Below the pieces are notes generated by a model. The model saw only the letters and a list, made by a program, of their open reading frames with translations. It was not told the origin of the DNA and searched no databases. The position numbers and the translations under genes are program-made. From Blastobasis lacticolella (taxonomy: Eukaryota > Arthropoda > Insecta > Lepidoptera > Blastobasidae): DNA of 64,000 nt. This document shows positions 55,172 through 64,000 of the stretch, in pieces (positions within the stretch are counted from its first letter, which is position 1; every line of letters begins with the position of its first letter). The stretch is from assembly GCA_905147135.1 (NCBI GenBank), contig LR990043.1:6235057-6299056 (forward strand), in the 5' to 3' direction.

Positions 55172-56588
55172 TGTGAATTGTTAGTAGAATTATCAGATAT
55201 GTCAATAGAGTTATAAGATCTGTTAATAGAATTGTAAGAAATGTCAGATTTTAAAATATTAGAAGATAGTAAACTAGCAAAGTTTAGTTTTTCCTTATTA
55301 GGAATATACAAATAATGTCCACAATATACTGCATGTCTTACAAATTTATTAATGTCAAAGAGCGATATTTTGTCGCTACGACTCGTCAGTTTGTGGAGTA
55401 AGTTATTTATATAAATTATTTTATTATATTGGTTATATCTAAAGGATAACCAATATATAGACTAAGGTAATGTACAAATTAATATTTTGCCTACACTTTG
55501 TATGCAATTTAAAACGCCAATTATACCAATTAAATCATGTCTTGTGTAAAATAAGCTATCCCCCAATGCCACAATTAAAGTGTCAGTACTATTATAGTTG
55601 TATTTGTTTATTTTTGCACTTAAAGTTGATGGTGATATGCCTGGGTAGCAAAAATTTACTACTTCATTATTGGCATACTTAGCCACCATTGGCCCCAGGT
55701 TACGGCCCAACATATCACTGAAAATAATGGTTTTACCACGCACAGTGGGCTTATGACTGGCAGTACAAGGCGCAGAGAAGCGCATATATGTCGATGGCAC
55801 GGGCGGCTCTACCGCCGCGCACTCGCTTGCCAATTTATTATTATTAAGTACCGAGGTGTCCACTGGGGTGCAGTCGCAGTTGATACAAACTTGCCTTGCA
55901 CAGAGCGAGTTGAATTTCTCCTCATTATACTTAATGTCGTTTAATAACTGGGACATAGATTCAGAATAATCACTTATAATTTTTTGAGACATGCTATACT
56001 GGTATAGAGTATCCTGTAACTCAGTTTCTAGGCAGCTGAGCTTCAATTGCAAAGAAGTTATATCCTTTTTGCACCTACCCTGGTTTTCACAAATAATTTT
56101 AGCACAATTTCGCAGTTCATTATTTGTAATAGAACGGTTTTTTTTAATTTCAAATTGTTGCGTATAAGCCTTTTAAAGTTAACATTATTTCTATTATTAC
56201 AACAGGCTTTACGCCTTTTTCGTAGTTTTTTTGTGGTGATATTATTTTTTGATATCTCAACATTACAATTACTTAAAATTAACTCATCATATAATGACTG
56301 CGTTTTTGATGCTTCGATTTGAAATTTTTCTGTTTCGTACTGCTCTATAGTACGGTGTGCACTTTGTAGCTCATGCTCGAGGACCGCGATGCGGTCGAGC
56401 ATAGCCATGTGGTGGTCGCTGCACTCCTGGAAGGACTCCAACATGGCTTGCAGCTCGTCGCGCTGCCCCCGCATGTTTTCGAGCTGTATGTCGAGCTCAG
56501 CGAGCGGCTCCTTTAAGTTCTGGTTTTTATTGTTTATTTTCAAAATTTCGGCCTCGCTGTCTTCTCTTTCATTTAAAATATTTTGCAT
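55172..56588 (-). pseudogene. LINE-3 ORF1 (coiled coil + SGNH-like), broken
   Basis: Starts at 56588 with a long Glu/Gln-rich coiled coil (NQNLKEPLAELDIQLENMRG), then a basic stretch (TTKKLRKRRKACC). A stop follows near 56055, then a second frame with CINCDCTP and an SGNH-like domain (TIIFSDMLGRNLG, VNFCYPGIS, LIVALGDSLF). The last part reads in a third frame to the BEL insertion. The SGNH catalytic blocks are degenerate (SDM where GDS is usual). Same architecture as LINE-2 ORF1, without a visible PHD finger. Confidence 0.7.
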
Positions 56589-56640
56589 TTTCTCTCTAGA
56601 AAATCAACAGCGAGTTCAGCGACTTATTGGCGGGAGTTTG
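55172..56640 (-). mobile_element. CR1-like LINE-3, 5' part (ORF1)
   Basis: Upstream portion of the LINE split by BEL, with ORF1 in frames 56588-56058, 56052-55462 and, after a frameshift near 55460, on to the BEL junction. The 5' end is probably near 56640. Confidence 0.75.
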
Positions 56641-56644
56641 TGGA

Positions 56645-57730
56645 GTCAATATGTGACTCTTATTAACACTTTCGCTGCGGCCGACCCAATATTAGGGTCG
56701 TAACTGGCGTTACCTTATTGATAATCTTAAAACATAAACATTTGATTAGGGTAAGGCATTCTAATTTATTCCATGAGATACCTATATTACCTACCTAGGT
56801 GCCTAATACCTATAGGTATCGCATGTCAATGGGGCCGATGATTTTACAATGATATTTGGGATACAAAATTTGAAGGTCGGAAATACACATGAGTCATGTT
56901 ATTGACATATATAGTCAGGAGCACTACCACCTGCAAAGCAGATACGGTTTAAGATAAGGGCTGGGGTAGGTAGGTATCTACCCATTCAATTATTTTCCGA
57001 AAAGCAGGTAAAGGAAGACCCTTGGCCTTTAAGTATTGTTCTTTTGTTTTCAATGTGTTTGTTGGGTTCTAGATAAGAGTACAATAAAACAACAAATAAT
57101 ATTTTTGTACAATTATTATCAATTCCACTAATTCGTTTTAGGGTAAGGCGTTTAGTACACAAATCAGTTTCATAAAAGTCGATGAAATATTATTTGCACA
57201 GATCAATGTTATCTCTTGGGCTCTCTTTCTATTTCAATAGGGTATATAATAAAATTTAGTCGAAATGCAAAAAAGCAAAAAAATTATTTAAAATTCTTAG
57301 AAAGGTACTTGGTTGACATTAATAATTATATATACATTTATTCACACATTATATCAACTAATATAAAAATAAATATGTACAATATAAAGGAAAAGAAATT
57401 AACTAATTTAAAATATGTAAAAAATTTGGGCCGTGTGGAAGCGTACCCAAGATGCTGGCAGCATTATCTCTCTGAATAGTCTTTGTGCGAGGTAGCTGCC
57501 AGCTCTCCGGTCACCTGTGATGTCGACCAATTTCTTTGCAAGTTCTCTGTACAAAGAGAGCGGCGCCCCGGGGCTCCACGGACCCAGGGTCTCGCCACCA
57601 AATGCAACAAAATTGTATTGGGTGCCGATACCACGATTGGTACTTAAATAAAGTTTATGTAACATCAATATATAATGTGATGGTAACAAGGTACCTAACA
57701 TGAAGAAAATAATCTACTTGTTGAAAAACA
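56645..57730. repeat. Dispersed repeats
   Basis: 56974-57240 (TCTACCCATTCAATTATTTTCC) matches 27735-27990; 57184-57376 matches 45025-45220; 57645-57700 (GGTACTTAAATAAAGTTTATG) matches 28275-28330. They appear to be parts of one composite repeat family of about 700 bases, present inverted at 63610-64000. No gene supported. Confidence 0.6.
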
Positions 57731-58058
57731 AAAATGTATGGCCCAATCAGCGACTGCCGGCGCACAAATCCTGTTTCTTCGTTAAATTTTTATATGGCAT
57801 CTGCTTCATATTTTAGCCCATATTTTATTGCTGCAGTATGAAGTTCTTTTAACTTACTTACTTATAATGATATGGCCCGGTTTTTTTATTTGTTTCAGTA
57901 CACTTGCAGATTGTACCAAAATCTGAGCTCTGCAACCTTTTAACTCTTTCTCTTCTCCAAACCTTTTTATCTCTTGAAGAGATTTCAGGGTAAATCCTTT
58001 GTTCTTAATTTAGAATTTAGAAGTTGTTGTGTTAGAAACCTATCTTTATTAGTTATTT
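57731..58058. other. 3' flank of SWIM gene
   Basis: No other gene. An AATAAA on the minus strand (plus TTTATT near 58043) lies about 15 bases after the stop of the SWIM gene and is its likely polyadenylation signal. Confidence 0.5.
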
Positions 58059-58598
58059 TTAAATAATTATGATCGTTTTATGAATTACGAAATTTTTTAA
58101 ATTCTCTTTGTTTTTTTCTTGACAATGCTCGACATTTGATATGTCTTGAAGTGGGTTAAAATTTCTTAAATTTTCTCCATGTTTTAGTTTTAACTCCAAA
58201 TATGCCGCTTTTACTGGTTCTCCACTAAAAATCTTTGACAGTCGATGGAATGTTTGGAGAGTAGACGTACACGAGGACGGAGTTCTGATTTTCTTATTTT
58301 TGGAAAAGTCCAAAAGTCCATAAAGCAGAACCAAACCATGTTTGCATTGTGCAGGTCCCATGCCGGTTGCACATTCACACTGTCACACACATGACACATT
58401 TTCATCATACATATTTTTTGATGTACTCAGGTTTTCCCTTTCAGCTATCATGCGATATCGCTGCAAATTATCCTCACAAATTTTTGGCATGATTGTGTCT
58501 GCGTATCCATGAAATGTTCTGGACCAGAAACGGTAATGCAATAAGTTTCTTCTGGATTATTTACCAATCCACCAAACATAGCATCATAGTCTTGCAGT
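58059..58598 (-). CDS. SWIM zinc-finger protein, last two exons (partial gene)
   Basis: Penultimate exon 58598-58478: the acceptor TTTTGTTTCAG precedes CTGCAAGACTATGATGC, 40 codons in frame, including YDAMFGGLVNNPEETYC and ending QSCQKF. Intron 58477-58380 (GTGAGG donor, GTGTGACAG acceptor), phase 0. Last exon 58379-58059 opens with CECATGMGPAQCKHG, an exact C-x-C-x8-C-x-H SWIM finger (58379-58338), then CTSTLQTFHRLSKIFSGEPV and an Asn/Lys-rich end. Frame agreement across the intron supports real splicing. SWIM domains occur in transposase-derived and chromatin proteins; this finger plus Leu-Gln-Thr-Phe-His pattern resembles uncharacterised insect proteins. Upstream exons were not found. Confidence 0.6.
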
Positions 58599-58619
58599 CT
58601 GAAACAAAACGAAATACAT

Positions 58620-60150
58620 TATTACTATTGTAACAAGTCAACAGAAGTGTTTGCTGAAAATTAGTATTTGTGTGTCTTAGCATTGTAGCCCTGAATGGAT
58701 GGATTTTGGTGCATTATATTTTTCAGTATATTTCGTTGCGAAGTTGGCCAGTGTTCCATTTCGGACCCGGAGACTGGTTGAACAGTTTAGGGCCCCGGGA
58801 CAGTATTTTAAAAATATATTTTAAAGCCAGTTTATTTTAAATAGTGCACTGAAATCGGTTAAGTAGCTTATAAAATATTAGTTACATAGGCCTTGTCGGG
58901 TGTTTACCGACAGCGTAAAACCGGCGCCACCATGAGATACGTACCCATTTCCTAAATTCAGGACACACAAAATTATTTTTTACTGTGCTAACTGCCTACT
59001 GTAAATAGTATTTTATGAATGTCCTGAATGGCTGTAACAGGTATTATACACACCTTTGCACAAGAACTGTTTTCTTTCCAGTGAGCTTCGCATTACGCTT
59101 TCGTAACTACGCTTTGAGTTCCGTAAGCCGCCAAGGATCCATAATCTTTCTCAATCGTTATGGATTTTGATATACGATTACCACGAGCGACGAGCCTGTC
59201 TTACAAAATAACCACGAGTCCTTTCTCTCACACGTCAATACTAACAACTAAACGAGTCCTTTCTCAACACACAATATCTACAAGTAAACCACGAGTCCTT
59301 TCTCACATACAACACTGAAATAGTTCTGAAACAGTAGATGAAAACCACAATAAAACTTCTGCTACCATGAGCGCACCAACCAAACAAAACAACAACAAAG
59401 CACAGTCATAACAACAAAGACAGCGTAATTTTTTTTAATGACGCAGTTCATTCTCATTCACCCATGCTATGTATCTGTTATTTTAAATATACACTGTGTA
59501 TAACAAAACATATACGAAATATTAATGTATGTAATGTAGTTGATAACAAAACCGAAGCACAACTTTCCCATAAATTAGGGAACACAAGATATACCACACC
59601 GTCAATTACCAAAATTGTTGGGGCGCCATCTAGCGAGCGCCGACACGACAACGACGACGACGACGACTATGACCATAGCGAAAATGAAATAAAAATGTCT
59701 CTATTATCATTATTTACGTACATAATCAGCCTACAGAGATAATGCCACATGCTTGGTAGTTTAAACAATTTAAATAAACTGAGGGAAAATCTTTTATGCA
59801 CAAAAGACATCAACGCGCAAATTTTCAACAAGATATTTATACGTATATTTGGCTTTAAAATGTATCGATTCCAAGTCCTATGAGAATGATAATCGATAAT
59901 CGAATAGATTTATTTACGATTTTACTTTACCGCATCCCTACTGTGAGAAAGCTGTCAGTATCATAAGTACCAGGTGTTGGGCAGTGCAGTGAGACTCTCT
60001 CCGGGTATTACTTTGAGCGAAAGCGAAAACTCAGAAAAAATATAATTAAAATAAATATTAATATTACAAACCCTCTTTATATCAAAAGTCATTTTAAGAC
60101 GCTACCGGCAGTCTGTTTTAACAACATACAAATACCATTTAGAAAAAAGG
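58620..60150. other. Noncoding DNA with short repeats
   Basis: No gene supported. 59200-59305 holds three imperfect repeats of ACGAGTCCTTTCTC spaced about 45 bases. 59649-59680 has a GAC trinucleotide run. 59858-59944 is a dispersed repeat shared with 45846-45932. Confidence 0.5.
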
Positions 60151-60600
60151 TAAAGAATCTGGTTGTTTACTTCGATAATACTCTTTTTTGAGGTGACCAG
60201 TTCACAGAAGATAGCAGGAAAATGTACGCTGCCTCAAAATCTCTTGAACAACTCCAAAACTTTCAACCCACTTCCACTAAGACTACGCTTGCTCAGGGTC
60301 TCCTACATCCCATCCTTGATTATCCAGATTTCTGCTACCCTGATATCACGGTTGAACAGTACGGCAAAGTGGAGCACCTGCAAAACATATGTATTTAAGT
60401 TTATATTCGGTCTACGCAAATACGATCATGTGTCGGAGTACCGTAAGCAGCTCAAGTGGCTGCCGGCCGCTTACGTAGGGACCTTCACATGTTTTTCCTT
60501 TTATATGCGATACTCTTCAATCCTATTACTCCATCCTACCTTAAAGGACGTTTCCAGTTTCTATCTTCCTCTCACTCTCTTCTTCTTTGCTCTGCTGCTC
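60150..60600 (+). pseudogene. LINE reverse transcriptase C-terminal fragment
   Basis: The end of a non-LTR RT spread over shifted frames: MYAASKSLEQLQNFQP, LLHPILDYPDFCYPDIT, FIFGLRKYDHVSEYRKQLKW and TPSYLK. Several stops. A different LINE family from LINE-1 to LINE-3. Confidence 0.75.
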
Positions 60601-60975
60601 AAATTTTGACAGTCTGACGACATATTTTAATGAAAAACATACATACAATATAATAGTATTTCTTTAACTCGAAAATTTGCGATGTCCACTTTTTCAATAT
60701 TCCGCCCAGTGTGTGCCGCAAGCCTGTTGGAAACGCCCGCTTTGCACCGATTGAGTGCTCCTATTATGTAACATTATTAATTAGGTAACTTACTAATTAT
60801 ATAAAACTATGCCTATCGAAAAAATTGATTCAAATCCAAAAGAATCCAAATTCATAAATTGTACCTGCGCGAAGGTTCAGGGCGGTCGATGGTAAGTGTT
60901 ATCAGCAACAGCTCATTGTATTCGTGCTCTATTGTTATTTTTTTAGTTCATCTATTCGCCCCTCCATGGCGAGAT
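60601..60975. other. Noncoding DNA upstream of the intronless gene
   Basis: 60810-60910 is the inverted counterpart of 37620-37705. No gene. Confidence 0.45.
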
Positions 60976-60979
60976 TTGC

Positions 60980-61018
60980 TATATAATACTAGACAAATAA
61001 GATTTTGAGTCATTCAGT
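60980..61018 (+). promoter_or_regulatory. TATA box and initiator of the intronless gene
   Basis: TATATAA at 60980-60986 and an arthropod-type initiator TCAGT at 61014-61018 (A at 61016), about 36 bases apart and about 100 bases before the start codon. Good spacing for a core promoter; predicted only. Confidence 0.55.
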
Positions 61019-61113
61019 CTTTAGCTTAGCTCTGGATATTATCATTGCTTAACCTTTGCCAGTCGCATACAAGTTTCTTCAAGTGTTTCCAACTTTCGTT
61101 AGGAATAACAGCA

Positions 61114-61512
61114 ATGAAAATGTCTGTCAAAGTGGAAATCGATGTCAATTCTGTGTGGGAATTCTCATTAGACGTCGATCAGGACAAAGTGCAAATATGG
61201 AAAGTAACTACGAAGAGTGCTGAATACGAGGACACAAAAATAAAACAGGAATATCTGGCGGTGTCAATTAATCAGGAGCCAATGGAAGTGGAGACTGAAA
61301 TAAAACAAGAATCAATTCAACCTTTATTCGCCAAATCTCGAGTGAAGCAAGAGCAAGACCAAAAAAAACGTAAGAAAAGAAACTGTGAAAAATTTAGAAG
61401 CGAATTAAAGTGGCTATTAAATTCAAGAGATATACCTACAGTGATATATGCAACAGGGTGTATACACAGCAAACGAGTTCGCAGGCAGGTAAACCGCTAC
61501 GTTTGTTCTTAA
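61114..61512 (+). CDS. Hypothetical intronless protein with repeated SUMO-consensus-like motifs
   Basis: 132 residues from the ATG at 61114, chosen over the in-frame ATG at 61045 because its context is better (GCA before ATG) and the extra 23 residues look unlike the rest. The N-terminal half is acidic, with VKVE (5-8), IKQE (43-46), IKQE (63-66) and VKQE (77-80), all fitting [VI]-K-x-E sumoylation sites. Then a KKRKKR cluster (84-89), a probable nuclear signal, and a C-terminal region, KFRSELKWLLNSRDIPTV, ending RRQVNRYVCS. AATAAA near 61612 follows. Such [VI]KxE strings are common at the start of lepidopteran nuclear zinc-finger proteins, but no finger is seen here. Function unknown. Confidence 0.55.
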   Translation: MKMSVKVEIDVNSVWEFSLDVDQDKVQIWKVTTKSAEYEDTKIKQEYLAVSINQEPMEVETEIKQESIQPLFAKSRVKQEQDQKKRKKRNCEKFRSELKWLLNSRDIPTVIYATGCIHSKRVRRQVNRYVCS

Positions 61513-61724
61513 GTAACAGATTTATTATTGTGCCCAGTGCGCTATATTTTAATGGACTTCACTTAATTTTGTTTATATTTGTTTTCTTTTAGTTTAGTTC
61601 ATACCTTTTTATAAATAAATAAATAATACGTAAATATCCCTTTTTTATTCATTCGTATTTACTTAAAACGTAATTTCTGTAGTAGATAATGTATTATGTA
61701 CTGTGAACCATCATCATCGACATT

Positions 61725-61905
61725 TGACGACCTGAGTGGTTCAGTTGTTTAACATGCCGGTCGCCACGCAGAGGCCCTGGGTTCGATTCCCAGCCGAGCA
61801 GGAATTAAAATGATAAATTTTAATTTCTTTCACGGATCTTGGTGTAGTATGTAGATATAATAAGTATGTATTTATTTTAAAAAAGTATCAGTAATCTAAT
61901 ACTGC
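61725..61905 (+). repeat. tRNA-derived SINE
   Basis: A tRNA-like head: an A-box-like TGAGTGGTTCAGTTG near 61735 and a T-arm CTGGG-TTCGATT-CCCAG with B box GGTTCGATTCC at 61779-61795. Then an AT-rich tail to about 61905. The head is not a clean cloverleaf and continues into an unrelated tail, so it is a SINE and not a tRNA gene. Confidence 0.6.
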
Positions 61906-62160
61906 TTTGCTTACTTTGGGGCTAGATGGGGGTGTGTGAATTTATACAAGCACGGCTGCTCTAAGCCAAATATAATGGTACATTTCGGTTACCACCCACT
62001 TTCCGCCATTTTGAAAATATATAGATTTTGCGGCTTCTCATAAAACTTATGCAAATCGATAGAAAACTTTAATTTGAATATAAATGAAAAAGTATTTATT
62101 GAATTAGGATTACGTTAATTAATCACTTTTCAAAGTCAAAAATCTAACGGAAAACAAAGG
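61906..62160. other. Noncoding DNA
   Basis: No gene seen. Confidence 0.4.
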
Positions 62161-62174
62161 GAAGTTAAGCGAGC

Positions 62175-62335
62175 TCATCCAGGTAGGGGGGGACGCATGC
62201 AGACCGACTCGCGCCACGCACATAACCGCCTAGGCGAATCATGTGCGGCGCGCGCCCGGCCGCAGCCAGCCCGCCGGCGCTCACACCCGCACGCACCAGC
62301 CGGCCTACCCGTGTCGCCCCCTGAGCTCGGAACAA
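62175..62335. other. CpG-rich block
   Basis: About 160 bases of strongly GC-rich sequence (GCGGCGCGCGCCCGGCCGCA near 62247) in AT-rich surroundings. No open frame fits. It could be a promoter-proximal region of a gene outside the window or part of a TE. Confidence 0.4.
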
Positions 62336-62339
62336 ATAA

Positions 62340-63605
62340 GTAAAAAGAATGTCGCCTGTCTGTCAGTATGCCGCTTCAGTTAGAAAAAATGTACGTGTAA
62401 AAAAGTAAAATGATAGCACAAAGTGAAAATTATTGTGGAAATTCTTCAGAGCTCGTCTGACGACAGAATGACTAGTTACTTGTCTGTGGCTACGTATTTA
62501 TAGGCGCAGTCTTGCGAAATCTAACAATGATAGTAGAAGAACATTACGAGACCAGACCTTATCGCATAAGAATGCCGGTTTTTAACAAAAAGGTAGTTTT
62601 CGTGGGCGTAATCAGAGTGCTACAAATGTTCAATTCTTCTTAGTTTCGCTTTCCCACACAAACACTCTTTTATTACTTAAAACTGACTTTAAATTACCAC
62701 TTAGTTACAATCTTAATTTTTTAATGATATTGCTACAGGTACCAATATATAGCAGGTATGTCCGGTATTCGTCAGTGTTGCACCGAATGGTGCCACAAAC
62801 TAAAAGCTCCACGTTCACACACAAACAAATTAAATCAAATTTAAACAAATTAAACTTACGATCATACGAACGATGGTGGTCGTTAAATTCAGTAGTCTAA
62901 ATTCAAAAGCAAAAAGCGTAAGAGCATATCAAAGTGGAATGTGTTGCTAATCAATTAAAGTCCATTCTTGTATGACGCCTTTTGAAAAGCGAAAAAACTG
63001 AATTCTGTGAAATTAATGTCATTTTCTTTATGCTTGCTTGGTAACCGATATTTTGATATTTACTACTAGAGTACCTATCCACTTTGATCTTGCGGTGGGT
63101 TTTAAGCCTAGCTTTTAAGTATAGACTATTATAATGTTTAATGAAGTACACCAAAACTTCAATCAAAGCTAGTGATATCTGGTTATAAAACGCCCTGGCG
63201 TTGAAAAAGAAAGATCACACACACCTCTTATCATATTGGCGTTATTAGCCTTGGGTTCAAGATACCCTCTATCTAAACTAGCATAGTACCTATATAGCTG
63301 TTCATATGTTGTAACATGTGAGCCCAACATTGTTTTCAACAGATATTTGACACTTTTTAATGCGGCTTTCCATATAGCACCGAATACTGGAGATTAACTT
63401 GGTATGAAATTAAAAACTTGCATTCAATGACATTTATCCATACTTAACACTTTCACTGTGAGCCAAAATATCAAAAAGTCAAGCGCGGTGCTATTAACAT
63501 GGCCAGATGAGTCGTGCGCACAGCGGTATGGCCGCCGCATTAAACCATACGCGTTTGCGCGGCTCTACGCCGATTGAGCCCGTACATTTTTGCTTTTTAA
63601 TAAAA
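62340..63605. other. Noncoding DNA
   Basis: No gene supported. TTAACACTTTCACTGTGAG near 63450 resembles TTAACACTTTCGCTGCGGC near 56669, perhaps ends of one TE family. Confidence 0.4.
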
Positions 63606-63609
63606 GATT

Positions 63610-64000
63610 ATTTTCTTAGTGTTAAGTACCTTGTTACCATTATATTCTGTACTGATGTTGAATAAACTTTATTTAAGTACCTACTAAAGACTATTAAAAG
63701 GGTTTTATCGGGTTTTTGCTTTCGCATAAGTAGTAATTGATGTTGATTGATGATTACCTACGATATTGAAATAGAAAAAGTAAACCGCCCAAGAGATAGC
63801 ACTAATCGGTGCTAATAATATTTCTTTTACTTTTATACACCTGCTTTGTGTACCTACTAAATGTCTTATCTTAAAACGAATTAGTGGAATTGAAAATAAT
63901 GGTACAAAAATATAAATTGATGTTTTATTGTTCTTTTATCTCGAACCCAATACATTGAAAACAAAAAAACAATACTTATAGGTAAAGTTCCCTTTTACCT
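63610..64000 (-). repeat. Dispersed repeat family copy (inverted), runs off window
   Basis: On the minus strand the order is AGGTAAAAGGGAA, then CAATAAAACATCAATTTATA, CCACTAATTCGTTTTAAGAT, and ending near TACTTAAATAAAGTTTATTC. This is the same order of blocks as 27735-28330 and 56990-57700. Confidence 0.6.

Noticed and set aside
56669..56700. piggyBac-like end at TTAACACTTTCGCTGCG
   Set aside because: A similar sequence occurs near 63450, but no matching inverted end with TTAA was found for either.
59200..59305. CRISPR-like array
   Set aside because: Three imperfect repeats in a eukaryotic, intron-containing, TE-rich sequence; no cas genes.
59464..59742. 92-codon frame with poly-Asp
   Set aside because: The Asp run comes from a GAC microsatellite; no domain, no conserved start and no promoter evidence.
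61725..61800. Genuine tRNA gene
   Set aside because: The T-arm is good, but the acceptor and anticodon parts do not pair properly and the sequence runs into a SINE-like tail.
1..64000. Assignment to the W sex chromosome
   Set aside because: Nested transposons and repeats are compatible with it, but nothing in the sequence itself is diagnostic; sex-specific read depth would be needed.

Overview
The window looks like transposon-rich nuclear DNA of a moth or butterfly (Lepidoptera). It is AT-rich, has spliced genes with GT-AG introns and AATAAA signals, and carries jockey-like and CR1-like LINEs, Copia and BEL/Pao LTR elements, PIF/Harbinger-like DNA elements and short repeat tails that I recognise as common in lepidopteran genomes. 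The species and chromosome cannot be told from the sequence. No complete conserved housekeeping gene was recognised. Left half (1 to about 37,000): a degenerating head-to-tail array of one segment. Each unit carries a small two-exon gene of an unrecognised family on the minus strand. Subfamily A has four copies (4560-5006, 17289-17735, 30773-31232, 35374-35810). Units 1 and 2 also carry subfamily B (7088-7581, 19156-19649). A and B proteins (97-101 residues) share intron position and phase and an ungapped H-x-C-x2-C core, so they are ancient duplicates of each other. Units 1 and 2, together with a dead jockey-like LINE at the unit junction, form a very recent direct duplication with a period of about 12.1-12.7 kb. 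The two copies differ by clean insertions: a 1,098-bp Harbinger-like element carrying a GC-rich minisatellite in unit 1 only, and two LTR-like insertions (505 and 284 bp) in unit 2 only. A decayed Copia element (22859-27734) interrupts the end of unit 2, and a Harbinger-like MITE sits where its integrase region should be. Units 2b, 3 and 4 are older, more diverged and lack B. Right half (37,000 to 64,000): a nearly full-length CR1-like LINE (38455-42895, minus) whose ORF1 combines a PHD-like finger, a coiled coil and an SGNH-esterase-like domain; a B-gene relic (44122-44267); and a second CR1-like LINE (46590-56640, minus) split by a young BEL/Pao insertion (49509-55166) with identical 224-bp LTRs and a TACAG target duplication. 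Beyond it are the last two exons of a SWIM zinc-finger gene (58059-58598, minus), a LINE fragment, a compact intronless gene with several SUMO-consensus-like motifs and a good TATA/initiator promoter (61016-61620, plus), a tRNA-derived SINE and a CpG-rich block. The item that best fits an undescribed system is the A/B small-protein family: repeated, spliced, kept open in every intact copy, sharing a putative promoter module, and embedded in a locus still being duplicated and reshaped by transposons.
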